Shown piece after piece: positions 48,087 through 59,070 of a DNA stretch of 64,000 nucleotides. Origin of the DNA: Kribbella sp. CA-293567. Lineage in GTDB: Bacteria; Actinomycetota; Actinomycetes; Propionibacteriales; Kribbellaceae. The notes beneath the pieces are model-generated. The model did no database searches, was not told the DNA's origin, and saw nothing but the letters and a program-made list of their open reading frames with translations. Position 1 is the first letter of the stretch. Every line of letters begins with the position of its first letter. A program made the position numbers and the translations under genes. The DNA lies in assembly GCF_027627575.1 (NCBI RefSeq), contig NZ_CP114065.1, forward strand, positions 4,340,001-4,404,000, read 5' to 3'.

Positions 48087-49610
48087 ATGGCCAACCGCGA
48101 AGAATTGGATTCGTCCGATGCCGTCGTGCTGACTCATGCGCTTGAAAAGCTCCGGGCGCGTGACGGCTTGGTCCTGGAACGACTACAGACCACCACCAGG
48201 AAAAGCGACGTAGCACCGCTCCTCAGGCTGCCCTTGGTCCAGAACTTCGCCGCCCTGCAGGACATCGACCCAGCCCTCGCCGCCCTGCAGGTGGTGGCCC
48301 AATGCGTCCGCGACACCACCGACGGAACCCACCAGATCGTCGCCGACGCGATCCTGGGCCTCGGGGTACTGGAGGATGCCTATTCCCTGTACGGCCTGGA
48401 CAACCGCGTCACCCAGGCCCTGCGCGCCGACTCACTCGGACGCCGCCGATCCACTCTGCTGAGAAATTGGCGGACTTTGCACCTGGCGATGGGACTCCCG
48501 ACCCACCACGCACCCAGCGACCGGACGCTGCGCGGAACCCTCGAAACCGAGGTACTACGTCAACTGGCCCGGCAACTCCTCAACCCCGGCGATCAACAGA
48601 TCGTCGTGCCGACGATCGCGGACGCCGCGAAAACCTCGCGCAACGCACAACTCTCGCCGGCGGGGCGAGTGATCGTCATCGGCGGAGCAGTAATGGATGT
48701 CATCTTCCGAACCAATGTCATACCGCAGCACGAGACCTCCACCCGCGCAGACCAATGCCTTATGACTCCGGGCGGCAAGGGCGTGAGCCAGGCTGTTGCC
48801 GCCGCGAGGCTGGGACTGAGGGTCAGCCTCATCGCCGCTCTGGGCGACGACAGCTTCGGCCAGGAGATCGTCGAATATCTCCGCACCGAGAACGTCGACA
48901 CGTCGTTACTGAAGATCGTCCGCGGTGCCCGTACGCCGGTCACCGGCGTTTTCGAACTACCACTCGGAGACAGCATTGCGGCCTTTTGGCGCAACGACAA
49001 AGTGATCAGCCTCGGCGTACGCGATGTCGACCTGCTCGGTCACCAGATCTCCGACTGCGACACTGTCCTGCTGAGTTTCGAGATTCCACGCGAGACCTTC
49101 CAACGGGCAGTCGATCTGGCTCATCCGGACTCGCAGCAAAGGCCCACGGTGATCGTCACACCGGGTCAGCCGTACTCCGACGGTCTCGTTTCGCGCCAGG
49201 CCTTGTCCCAGATCGACTTCCTGGTCGCACACACCTGGGAGATCGCTCGTTACGGTTCCCAGGGTCACGACCGATTCGATCCGCATCGCATCGGCGAGGA
49301 TCTGCTCAGGCTCGGGGTGGGCACGGTCTGCCTGCTCGGCAACGGCGGCGGTCTGATCTACTCCAGGATCACCCCGGACATCCAGCGCCTGCCGACCGTT
49401 TCCTCGCCTTTCAAGGAATCGTCGATCACTCGCGACGCCTTCTGCGCGGCTTTGGCCGCCAAGTTGATCGACGAGGGTGAACTCAGTGAGAAGGTCGCCG
49501 CCTGGACCACCGCGGCGATGGCCTGCGCGGCCGAAGATCACAAACATTCGACCACGATGCCGGACCGCGAGCGCATCGAACGAAAACTGCGCAACCACAA
49601 CACCCGCTGA
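48087..49610 (+). CDS. PfkB-family sugar kinase fused to an unknown N-terminal domain
   Basis: 507 residues. Residues 1-190 form a mostly helical domain (LTHALEKLRARDGLVLERL ... SLGRRRSTLLRNWRTLH) that I cannot name. Residues 194-500 are a PfkB/ribokinase fold: VIVIGGAVMDVIFR, PGGKGVSQAVAAARLG (229-243) and GDDSFGQEIVEYLR. The catalytic Asp appears as Asp450 in SITRDAFCAALAAKL, where most family members have GAGDxFxxG, so the anion-hole glycines are missing. Either the kinase is atypical or the domain only binds ligand. The N-terminal domain may be regulatory. No sugar transport or catabolism gene is adjacent. The 124 bases upstream (47963-48086) contain no gene. Confidence 0.75.
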   Translation: MANREELDSSDAVVLTHALEKLRARDGLVLERLQTTTRKSDVAPLLRLPLVQNFAALQDIDPALAALQVVAQCVRDTTDGTHQIVADAILGLGVLEDAYSLYGLDNRVTQALRADSLGRRRSTLLRNWRTLHLAMGLPTHHAPSDRTLRGTLETEVLRQLARQLLNPGDQQIVVPTIADAAKTSRNAQLSPAGRVIVIGGAVMDVIFRTNVIPQHETSTRADQCLMTPGGKGVSQAVAAARLGLRVSLIAALGDDSFGQEIVEYLRTENVDTSLLKIVRGARTPVTGVFELPLGDSIAAFWRNDKVISLGVRDVDLLGHQISDCDTVLLSFEIPRETFQRAVDLAHPDSQQRPTVIVTPGQPYSDGLVSRQALSQIDFLVAHTWEIARYGSQGHDRFDPHRIGEDLLRLGVGTVCLLGNGGGLIYSRITPDIQRLPTVSSPFKESSITRDAFCAALAAKLIDEGELSEKVAAWTTAAMACAAEDHKHSTTMPDRERIERKLRNHNTR

Positions 49611-49612
49611 GC

Positions 49613-49685
49613 TGCCATTTTGGCATCAGCGCGATGTGCGGCTTGCTCCCGCCTGCCAATTGGCAGCAAATCCTGCCATTCGGCA
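49613..49685. promoter_or_regulatory. Three phased palindromes (operator-like) downstream of the PfkB gene
   Basis: TGCCA-TTT-TGGCA (49613-49625), TGCCA-AT-TGGCA (49654-49665) and TGCCA-TT-CGGCA (49674-49685) share one consensus. Their centres are about 40.5 and 20 bases apart, close to four and two helical turns. They precede the small membrane-peptide gene at 49839 in a stretch less GC-rich than its surroundings. The gap 49686-49838 probably holds the promoter (a TTGACA lies at 49710-49715). Confidence 0.6.
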
Positions 49686-49838
49686 GATCGGCCGGTGCCA
49701 ATAAACACGATTGACACCCAATTGCCTTGTTGTTCACTGAGATCAAAGCTAGTCACGGCGGTGCCGGATTTAATCTATCGCACACCGCCAAGAATGCAAG
49801 ACCAGTTCGCCGGCCAGCCCTGGAAGTGAGTGATCACG

Positions 49839-49994
49839 ATGACTGAGAACCAAGCTCTGGTACTGATTCTGATCGGAACCCTGGCCATCGTCCTCTACGG
49901 GTTCTGGAAGCAGATCCTCTTCCTTCTCCTGATGACTGTGATCGTCATCTTCGGCCTCGGCGTCTACAGCTTCACGGTCAGCTTCGCAAGCTGA
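49839..49994 (+). CDS. Small membrane peptide (51 residues)
   Basis: ATG 49839 to TGA 49994. Begins MTENQALVLILIGTLAIVLY and is almost wholly hydrophobic: two helices (about 7-20 and 26-46) around a short turn FWKQ. No cysteine, no charged tail. A weak ribosome site (AAGTGAG) precedes it. Such peptides can be holin-like, regulatory or toxic; nothing in the sequence decides this. It stands alone behind the palindromic sites and converges on the Mom-like gene. Confidence 0.6.
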   Translation: MTENQALVLILIGTLAIVLYGFWKQILFLLLMTVIVIFGLGVYSFTVSFAS

Positions 49995-50007
49995 GGCGGC
50001 GGTCAGG

Positions 50008-50946
50008 TCAACGACGGAGTCTTCGCTGCTCGTCGAGCGGCACAGACTCCGTCTCTCCCTTCAGCCTGCTGCAGAAGATTGCTGAGTCCAGCAACTTGAC
50101 GCGACTCTGTTCGACGACGGCCCCGGAAAGCGCCCGCACCATACTTACGTTCGCAGTGTCGTAGTCCTCCCGCAGTTTGCGGGGACTGATGTACCGACGA
50201 TCCAGGTAGATGTACGGCCGAGGGCTGATCGTCATCCAACGCTGCCAGTTCGCGGCCCGGTAGCTCGATCCGGTGAAGCCGAGATTCGGGTCGACCGCGG
50301 TGGTCAGTAATTCGGCATCAGGCTCGGCCTGATGCAGCGACTTCCGTACCTTGCCGAGTAGGTACGAGATGGCATTACCGGGTGCGACGTCGAACGAATA
50401 GACGCGCGACACGTCCCAGGCTCGATCGGCCGGTACTCCGAACTGCTTCGACAACTGCCTACCGACCCGGCCCCAGTCGAGCGGAGAAACGCTGCACAGG
50501 GTCACCGGCAGACCATGCCGAGGGTCCACCAACGCGTAGCTCCTCGAGCCTCGGCGAGCGCTTCGCAGGTAATGCAGACGCCCGAAGATCCGAGCCGCGC
50601 CGACATCGTCGTACGAGACGAATCGCAGGTCCTGCAGGGCGTAGCCGTCGAGCGGCAGAAGATCCTGAACCTCTGCATGATCCGCCCGCAGATCGACAGC
50701 GCAGTTGCGCAACTCCGCGTTGAGTTGCCGGAGAATGAGCTGCCCGTCCCGACCGGCGACGCGTGGCAGGTGCAGCAATGTCCGGACAGTCAGCGCGCGT
50801 CGGCCGACACCGTGCTTCTCCGCCGACCGGGCAACCAACTCAGCGAAAGCGGTATCGCCTGAGCGACAGGCTTCCAGCGAGAGCGGCGACCGCGTTCCGG
50901 TGTGCTGGTGGGCAGTTGGATCCGTGCTGACGGCAAGGGCGCACAA
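50008..50946 (-). CDS. Mom-like / DUF4338-like GNAT-fold protein
   Basis: 312 residues from TTG 50946, chosen for a perfect AGGAGG eight bases before it. The C-terminal half has the pattern seen in Mom and DUF4338-type GNAT-fold proteins: VSRVYSFDVAPGNAISYLLG, then TAVDPNLGFTGSSYRAANWQ. Phage Mu Mom modifies adenine in DNA; DUF4338-like proteins occur in defence and transposon contexts. Here the substrate is unknown. It is translated behind the transglutaminase-like gene with a 157-base overlap. No phage genes are near. Family assignment is from motif memory and should be treated as tentative. Confidence 0.55.
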   Translation of the reverse strand: MCALAVSTDPTAHQHTGTRSPLSLEACRSGDTAFAELVARSAEKHGVGRRALTVRTLLHLPRVAGRDGQLILRQLNAELRNCAVDLRADHAEVQDLLPLDGYALQDLRFVSYDDVGAARIFGRLHYLRSARRGSRSYALVDPRHGLPVTLCSVSPLDWGRVGRQLSKQFGVPADRAWDVSRVYSFDVAPGNAISYLLGKVRKSLHQAEPDAELLTTAVDPNLGFTGSSYRAANWQRWMTISPRPYIYLDRRYISPRKLREDYDTANVSMVRALSGAVVEQSRVKLLDSAIFCSRLKGETESVPLDEQRRLRR

Positions 50947-51584
50947 GCTCCCGCCTCCTGTCTCGCATTGGGCTCCAAGGGCCCATAGGTGATGGTACTC
51001 GCGGAGCCAAGGGATCGCTGTGGCCGCGCCGCATCACTCTTGTTGCTCAAGTTGTCCAACAGCAGGGCGAGCCGGCGCTGTACCGGGTCCTGCTTCAGTT
51101 CCTCTGGCGTCAGCCGCTTCTGGGCGACGTACTTGACGCGATTCTTGGCAGGCAGTTGCTTGTGCCATCCGTACAGCACCTGATGGTCTCGCAGGATCTC
51201 CGACTGGTCGCCGGTCAGATCCACGATCAATCGATGGCCGGCCTGGGTGATCTCGATTTCGATCCAGCAGTGCAGCGCCAGTGCGACCTTCTTGCGGAAC
51301 CCCGTCGTGAAGACGTCGCCATAGCAATAAGTGACACCCTGAATGTTCCTGTCGATCAGAACACTTGCCAACCAGGCCGAACTGACTCCGCATTGACCTC
51401 GAGATCCCGGGGCGCTCTCACCGGGAGGAGTCCTGAAACTCTCATGGAGGGTGTCATCGGACCAAGCGTCTTCGAGACGCTGTCGATACTCTCCGAGCTG
51501 TTCGACCCATTCTGGGTAGTCCGGCCAACCCCGCCGCCAGCGAAGCCCTTCCATCAAGCGGGGGCTTATCAGTACCTCGGTCAT
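50790..51584 (-). CDS. Transglutaminase-like cysteine-protease-fold protein
   Basis: 264 residues from ATG 51584. A Cys-His-Asp triad in the right order and spacing: Cys65 in RGQCGVSSAWLASVLI, His105 in ALHCWIEIEI, Asp122 in LIVDLTGDQSEIL. This suggests a papain/transglutaminase-like fold acting as amidase, peptidase or acyl-transfer enzyme. Residues after about 212 are read out of frame from the overlapping Mom-like gene and look unlike folded protein, so the true functional end may be near residue 200. First gene of a two-gene operon. Confidence 0.6.
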   Translation of the reverse strand: MTEVLISPRLMEGLRWRRGWPDYPEWVEQLGEYRQRLEDAWSDDTLHESFRTPPGESAPGSRGQCGVSSAWLASVLIDRNIQGVTYCYGDVFTTGFRKKVALALHCWIEIEITQAGHRLIVDLTGDQSEILRDHQVLYGWHKQLPAKNRVKYVAQKRLTPEELKQDPVQRRLALLLDNLSNKSDAARPQRSLGSASTITYGPLEPNARQEAGACAPLPSARIQLPTSTPERGRRSRWKPVAQAIPLSLSWLPGRRRSTVSADAR

Positions 51585-51933
51585 CGACTGTTCTGGACGT
51601 CTCTCTGTGCGGTGGCGCCGAGATCGTCGGGCAGGAACAACCGCAGAGGCCGACGTCGCCGCCCGGCCTTGCCCCCCGTAAGAACATCCCCTGACAGCGC
51701 GACGATCGTCTGCAGACGGTAGATCATTGCGCCACTCGTTCCATCCCGCAACCGGCAACTAGCTGAAGATCTGTTGTCTCAGCTGGGCTGAGGCGCTGCG
51801 AGTAAGCGCTATAACTCATAGTGGCGCAGCTCATACGGACTGTAACGATCGATTCGGAGTCGGGTTACTCAGAATTTCGCGCCCTGGTGCTACTCGTATG
51901 ACAAATCGAGTTGGGACAGGATGCATTACAGGG
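51585..51933. promoter_or_regulatory. Non-coding gap upstream of the transglutaminase-like/Mom-like operon
   Basis: About 350 bases with no convincing gene. The part at 51800-51900 is AT-richer than its surroundings and has an imperfect hairpin (GCGCTAT at 51806-51812, ATAGTGGCGC at 51818-51827). It probably holds the operon promoter, since transcription runs leftward from here. Confidence 0.35.
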
Positions 51934-53228
51934 TCAGTTACCGTACGGCGTTCGCGTCAGGGTGAACGTGGCCAAGTCCAAGTGCTTGATTGTCTCGCCC
52001 TCGCGCACCACCCGCAGCTTCTCCCCCGCAAAATAGCCGTCGCGCCCGCGGTACACGTCAGGCCCGAGTGGGGTGAAGCGGGAGGTCATTGCGCCGGAGA
52101 GCAGGAGGGCGCCACCGGAGACCGACATCGTCAGTGGGGTGTTGCCCCAGTACCAATGCCCCAGCAGTTCCTCGCCCTGGGCGAGCTCGGGCTCGGGCTC
52201 CCACTCCACCGGAAGCGGTGGTTCGTACGACGCGAGGGTGCGCATCAGGTCCAGGGGGACGGAGGCGCATTTGCCGTACGTCGCATTGCCGAGGGTGACG
52301 GCGCCGATTCGGCGGGCGCGGTCGACGAAGAGGCCGGCCAGGAAGCCGGGCATGGAGCCGGTGTGGCCGATGAAGAGGTGGGGGTCGTCGGCGTGGAGGC
52401 GCAGGCCGAGCCCGTACGACGCGGCCAGGGCTTCGCGGGGGTCCGCGGCGGTGGGGGCGGCCATTTCGTCGACCGTGTCGCGGCTCAGGACCTCGTAGCC
52501 GGGGTCGATCCAGAACGCGGCGTACTTCGCGAGGTCCTCGATCGTGCTCCACAGCTGGCCGGCCGGTGCCATCGCGCCCGCGTCGTACGCCGGTTCCGGC
52601 GAGAGCCGGCCGCTGAACGGGTGCACCGAGAAGCCCTGGGCGGCGGGGCGCACCGGGAAGTACGTCGTACGGCGCATCTCCAGCGGGTCGAGGATGCGTG
52701 CGGCGACCAGTTCCATCCAGGCGGCGCCGCGCAGGCGGGACGCGATCTCGCCGAGGAGCGCGTAGCCGAGGTTGGAGTAGTGGTGCCGGCGGTCGGGTTT
52801 GCCGGCCGCCTGCGACTCGTCCATCGCCGCGGTCAGCGTCTCGAAGGATACCCCGGGATTGCGCTCCCACCAGGCGCCCGCGGGCTCGGCGTTCATGCCG
52901 CCAGAATGCGCCAGCAGCTGCCGGATCGTCAGGTCGCCGAACGCGACCCCTGGCAGGTGCTTGCCCACGGCATCGTTCAGTGAGAGCAACCCGTCGTCAC
53001 GGCACTGCATGATCAGTACTGCGGTCAGCGTCTTGGTGATCGACCCGATCCGGTACTGCACGTCCGGACCGGGCGCCAGCCCTTGCCCATCAGCGATCCT
53101 GCCCCGCGACCCGGTCCACGCCAGCTTGCCGTCCTGCAGCACGCCGGCGTTGATCGAGGGCAACTTCCACTCACTCTGGGCCGCTGCAACGTCGGCGTAC
53201 AACGCTGCAGCGGTGTCAGGCCGCAAGC

Positions 53229-53232
<4 letters not shown>
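51934..53232 (-). CDS. Serine hydrolase, beta-lactamase class C / penicillin-binding-like family
   Basis: 432 residues from GTG 53232. Catalytic Ser-x-x-Lys in YRIGSITKTLTAV, Tyr-x-Asn in HYSNLGYALLGE and the family motif HSGGMNAEPAG. A third-motif histidine is seen in FIGHTGSMPGF. No signal peptide is visible, so it is probably cytosolic. A C-terminal beta domain (about 340-432) is added, as in many actinobacterial esterase/peptidase members. The GTGA overlap with gcvP makes it part of the riboswitch-led transcript. Confidence 0.9.
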
Positions 53233-56078
<2,846 letters not shown>

Positions 56079-56153
56079 TGAAGAGGCTCCGTTGCTGACT
56101 ATTGCCGGTGGCCTCCCCCTCTGTCACGCACGCACGCTTCAGAGTCGCCTAAG

Positions 56154-56241
56154 GCACTCGGTCCATGGGCCTGAGAGGTTCCGGGGAGGAATTGCCCCTT
56201 CGGCGCCCGACCAAACAGCGGGACGAGACTCTCCCGAGTGC
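56154..56241 (-). ncRNA. Glycine riboswitch, single aptamer
   Basis: On the minus strand, P1 is formed by CCGAGTGC and GCACTCGG (56154-56161 with 56234-56241). The conserved glycine-aptamer cores are present: CGGGAGAG, GCGCCGAAGGGGCAA and CTCTCAGGCC...GGACCG. It ends about 75 bases before the gcvP ATG. No second aptamer is visible on either side. It is expected to raise gcvP expression when glycine is abundant. Confidence 0.9.
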
Positions 56242-56266
56242 TGTGTGCGGCTGGGAAAAGACTACC

Positions 56267-56884
56267 TCAGCCGGTCATCCTGGCCCGGCGGCGGGCAGCG
56301 AGCTCGTCGTTGGCATGTGAGCCGGACTCGTCGTCGTGGCCGTCGAGACGCTCGGTCGGCAGCTCGGACAGCGATCCCTCGACCTCGCGCCAGACGCCGC
56401 CGAGGGCGATCCCGAAGACGCCCTGGCCGCCGGCCAGCAGATCGATCACCTCGTCCGGCGAGGTGCACATGTAGACCGAGGCGCCGTCGCTCATCAGCGT
56501 GATCTGGGTCAGGTCATCGATTCCACGTTGGCTGAGGTGGGCGATGGCGCTGCGGATCTGCTGCAGCGAGATGCCCGCGTCGAGCAGCCGCTTGATCACT
56601 TTCAGCAACAGCACGTCGCGGAAGCCGTACAGCCGCTGGGTGCCGGAGCCGGTGGCCGGGCGCACGGACGGCGAGACCAGTCCGGTGCGGGCCCAGTAGT
56701 CGAGCTGACGGTAGGTGATGCCGGCCGCGGCGCACGCGGTCGGGCCGCGGAAACCGACGTCGTCGGGCATCGGCGACAGGTCGTCGTCGAAGAGCAGACC
56801 CTGAACGCCGGCGCTGGCGGCCGCCTCGGCGTGTGCTTCGGACGTCGACTGCGCCGTCAGATCAGTGTCGCCGGTGCGTGTCAC
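56267..56884 (-). CDS. MerR family regulator (Rv1830-like)
   Basis: 205 residues. A polar N-terminus of about 45 residues, then the MerR winged helix (GPTACAAAGITYRQLDYWAR ... RLYGFRDVLLLKVIKRLLDAG), then a C-terminal domain (MSDGASVYMCTSPDEVIDLL) that may sense a small ligand. Sits between gcvP and the DUF151 gene as in M. tuberculosis. The 200-base gap upstream (56885-57085) holds its promoter and no gene. Confidence 0.9.
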   Translation of the reverse strand: MTRTGDTDLTAQSTSEAHAEAAASAGVQGLLFDDDLSPMPDDVGFRGPTACAAAGITYRQLDYWARTGLVSPSVRPATGSGTQRLYGFRDVLLLKVIKRLLDAGISLQQIRSAIAHLSQRGIDDLTQITLMSDGASVYMCTSPDEVIDLLAGGQGVFGIALGGVWREVEGSLSELPTERLDGHDDESGSHANDELAARRRARMTG

Positions 56885-57085
56885 GCCTGAGCCTCCCTGG
56901 GTACCGACTGGAACGGATCACATCCGTGGAGTTACAAGGCCCCACGACTCCTTCAAGGTAAGCCGCCGCTCAGGCCGGGTCAACGACTGCCGCCCCGAGC
57001 ACGATGCGTGTCGCGGTTCCGTGACGAATCGTTACCTGTCCGCCCTTGTACCAGCACCGCCCAAACCGGTCGTCCGGGCCGCCGG

Positions 57086-57577
57086 TCAGCTTTTGTCGAA
57101 ATCCTCGGGGGTGACCTGGTCGAGGAACTCGCGGAAGCGCTCGACCTCTTCCTCCTCGACCACCTCGTCGTCCTCGTTCTCGCTGTCGGGGACCGGGATG
57201 CCGGCCTCGGCCAGGATCTCCTCGGTGCAGAACACCGGCGTACCGGTGCGCAGGGCCAGCGCGATCGAGTCCGACGGGCGGGCGGAGATCTCGGTCTTGT
57301 CGTCGAAGACCAGGATCGCCTCGAAGACACCGTCGGTCAGGTTCACGATCCGGACCTGGCTGAGGGTGTGGCCGAGCACCCGGATGGTCTCCGCGAACAG
57401 GTCGTGGGTCAGTGGACGAGGTGGTTCCATCCCCTGCTGGGCGAACGCGATCGCGCTCGCCTCGGCCGCACCGATCCAGATCGGCAGGTACCGCTCGCCG
57501 CCGACCTCCCGGAGCAGCACGATCGGCTGACTCGAGGGCATCTCAACCCGGACTCCGACCACGTCGACTTCGCGCAC
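57086..57577 (-). CDS. DUF151 bifunctional nuclease family protein
   Basis: 163 residues. The family core PIWIGAAEASAIAFAQQG, RPLTHDLFAETI, ARPSDSIALALRTGTPVF is intact. Relatives have DNase/RNase activity in plants and are conserved in actinobacteria as Rv1829. The C-terminal 35 residues are strongly acidic (EDDEVVEEEEVERF). Cytosolic. Confidence 0.92.
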   Translation of the reverse strand: MREVDVVGVRVEMPSSQPIVLLREVGGERYLPIWIGAAEASAIAFAQQGMEPPRPLTHDLFAETIRVLGHTLSQVRIVNLTDGVFEAILVFDDKTEISARPSDSIALALRTGTPVFCTEEILAEAGIPVPDSENEDDEVVEEEEVERFREFLDQVTPEDFDKS

Positions 57578-57603
57578 GGCTTCAGCCTACTCTGCGGGCC
57601 GGA

Positions 57604-57635
57604 CCGGGGCTGCCCCGGCGGGGTCGCCCCCGCCC
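57604..57635 (-). terminator. Possible terminator after the Rv1828-like MerR gene
   Basis: Two adjacent GC stems, CCGGGGC/GCCCCGG at 57604-57618 and GGCGGG/CCCGCC at about 57617-57634, lie in the 101-base gap after the MerR gene. No T-run; the evidence is weak because the gap is very GC-rich. Confidence 0.35.
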
Positions 57636-57678
57636 GGCGACGGCCCCTTGGTTACGCGGCGGCGGACCGGAGTACCGG

Positions 57679-58413
57679 TCAGCGACCGAGCCGGGAGCGA
57701 ACCAGTGCCGCATGCAACCGGACCGCCAGCGCGGCCAGCTCCAGCGTCTTGTCGTCCCGCCGCGGCTGCACGACCTGCTCGATCAGCCCGACCTCGCGAT
57801 CGGCGGCCGCCCGGAACGGCCGCAGGTGCCGCGGCTCGATCCCGTACTGCGCGAACTCCGCCGCCGCCTTGGCGATCAGGATCGCGTCGCCGTCGTAGTG
57901 CTTGCCGCGGGCCACGACCAGGTTGTGGCTCTCCAGTTGCTCGAGCAGCTCCGGCGCGATCCCGGCCGCCTCGCACAGCTCGCCCCGGGTCAGCTTCAGC
58001 TCGGTCCCGTACGTCGAGAAGTCCTCGGCGTCCGGCAGACCGGCCGGCTGGGGCAACCGGTCGGGCGCGGCGGGACGGCCACCCGGCGCGGGCGGACGCA
58101 ACCCGCGGTCCATCGCGCCGAGATGGTCCTTGATCACCTTGAGCGGCAGGTACTGGTCCCGCTGGGCGGTCAGGACGTAGCGGAGCCGCTCGATGTCGCC
58201 GGCACTGAACTTCCGGTACCCCGACGCGGTCCTGGCCGGCGTCACCAGCCCCTCCGCCTCGAGGAAGCGGATCTTGGAGATGGTGACGTCGGCGAACTCG
58301 GCCTGCAGGAGCTGCAGCACCTCACCGATGCTGCTGCCCCCAACCGGAGTCGCTTCGTCCCCCGCCGCGGCACCCCGGTCGGGGTCTCCGACCGCTGGGT
58401 CAGGCCTGACCAC
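57679..58413 (-). CDS. MerR family regulator (Rv1828-like)
   Basis: 244 residues from GTG 58413, which overlaps the end of the FHA gene by 14 bases. MerR helix-turn-helix at about 25-95 (SIGEVLQLLQAEFADVTISK, RFLEAEGLVTPARTASGYRK), then a long C-terminal region with LTRGELCEAAGIAPELLEQL, a second winged-helix-like segment. The size and two-part layout match Rv1828, which lies between garA and the DUF151 gene in M. tuberculosis. Confidence 0.9.
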   Translation of the reverse strand: MVRPDPAVGDPDRGAAAGDEATPVGGSSIGEVLQLLQAEFADVTISKIRFLEAEGLVTPARTASGYRKFSAGDIERLRYVLTAQRDQYLPLKVIKDHLGAMDRGLRPPAPGGRPAAPDRLPQPAGLPDAEDFSTYGTELKLTRGELCEAAGIAPELLEQLESHNLVVARGKHYDGDAILIAKAAAEFAQYGIEPRHLRPFRAAADREVGLIEQVVQPRRDDKTLELAALAVRLHAALVRSRLGR

Positions 58414-58921
58414 TGGCGTAGTAGACCAGTCGGTACTTGCCGATCTGGACCTCGTCGCCGTTCGACAGCTGCAGCTCGTCGATCCGGTCACGGTTGACGT
58501 ACGTACCGTTCAGGCTGCCGACGTCGCGGACCTTGACGCCCTGCGGGTCGCGGCGGAACTCCGCGTGCCGGCGGGAGACGGTGACGTCGTCCAGGAAGAT
58601 GTCGCTGTCCGGGTGCCGGCCGGCCGTGACGACGTCCACGTCGAGCAGGAACCTGCTGCCCGCGTTCGGGCCACGCTGCACGATCAGCAGCGCCGATCCG
58701 GTCGGTAGCGCGCCGACGGCGGCCTCGTCCTCGGCGGACAGCTGATCACCGGAGTCGAAACGCTCGGTCTCGGGCTCGATGCTGATCGGTGCGAGCATCG
58801 CGGTGTCGGTCACGCCGGGGGCGGTCACCGGACGGTCCGCGCCAGGGAGCATCGTTCCGCACTGCGAGCAGAACCTGCTGCCCTCGGAGTTCTCGTGCCC
58901 GCACTGGTTGCAGAACGGCAT
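58400..58921 (-). CDS. garA: FHA-domain protein GarA/OdhI-type with N-terminal zinc ribbon
   Basis: 173 residues from ATG 58921. Residues 1-22 hold a four-cysteine ribbon (Cys4, Cys7, Cys18, Cys21), then a linker (23-75), then an FHA domain with RHPDSDIFLDDVTVSRRHAE and GSLNGTYVN. The FHA part is very close to mycobacterial GarA, which inhibits 2-oxoglutarate dehydrogenase and regulates glutamate metabolism under PknB/PknG control. The ETTS phospho-motif of GarA is not seen; the linker instead has VTDTAML (Thr38, Thr40). Neighbours gcvH and MerR match the mycobacterial locus. Confidence 0.92.
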   Translation of the reverse strand: MPFCNQCGHENSEGSRFCSQCGTMLPGADRPVTAPGVTDTAMLAPISIEPETERFDSGDQLSAEDEAAVGALPTGSALLIVQRGPNAGSRFLLDVDVVTAGRHPDSDIFLDDVTVSRRHAEFRRDPQGVKVRDVGSLNGTYVNRDRIDELQLSNGDEVQIGKYRLVYYASGQA

Positions 58922-59070
58922 GCTGTGATCCTCCCGATCGCCGGTGGTCCGGCGACGTTCTCGTTGACCCCGTGATGACAGTGTGGACTGTGGCCCCAAC
59001 CCTCGACCGGCGGTTGAGGTCCGACAGAACCTACCAGGTAGTGCGCCGTGTCAGAAGTTGCGTCGGCGCA

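Noticed and set aside
50840..51393. Alternative small minus-strand frames within the transglutaminase-like gene
   Set aside because: They lack ribosome sites and conserved motifs; the chosen frame carries the Cys-His-Asp triad.
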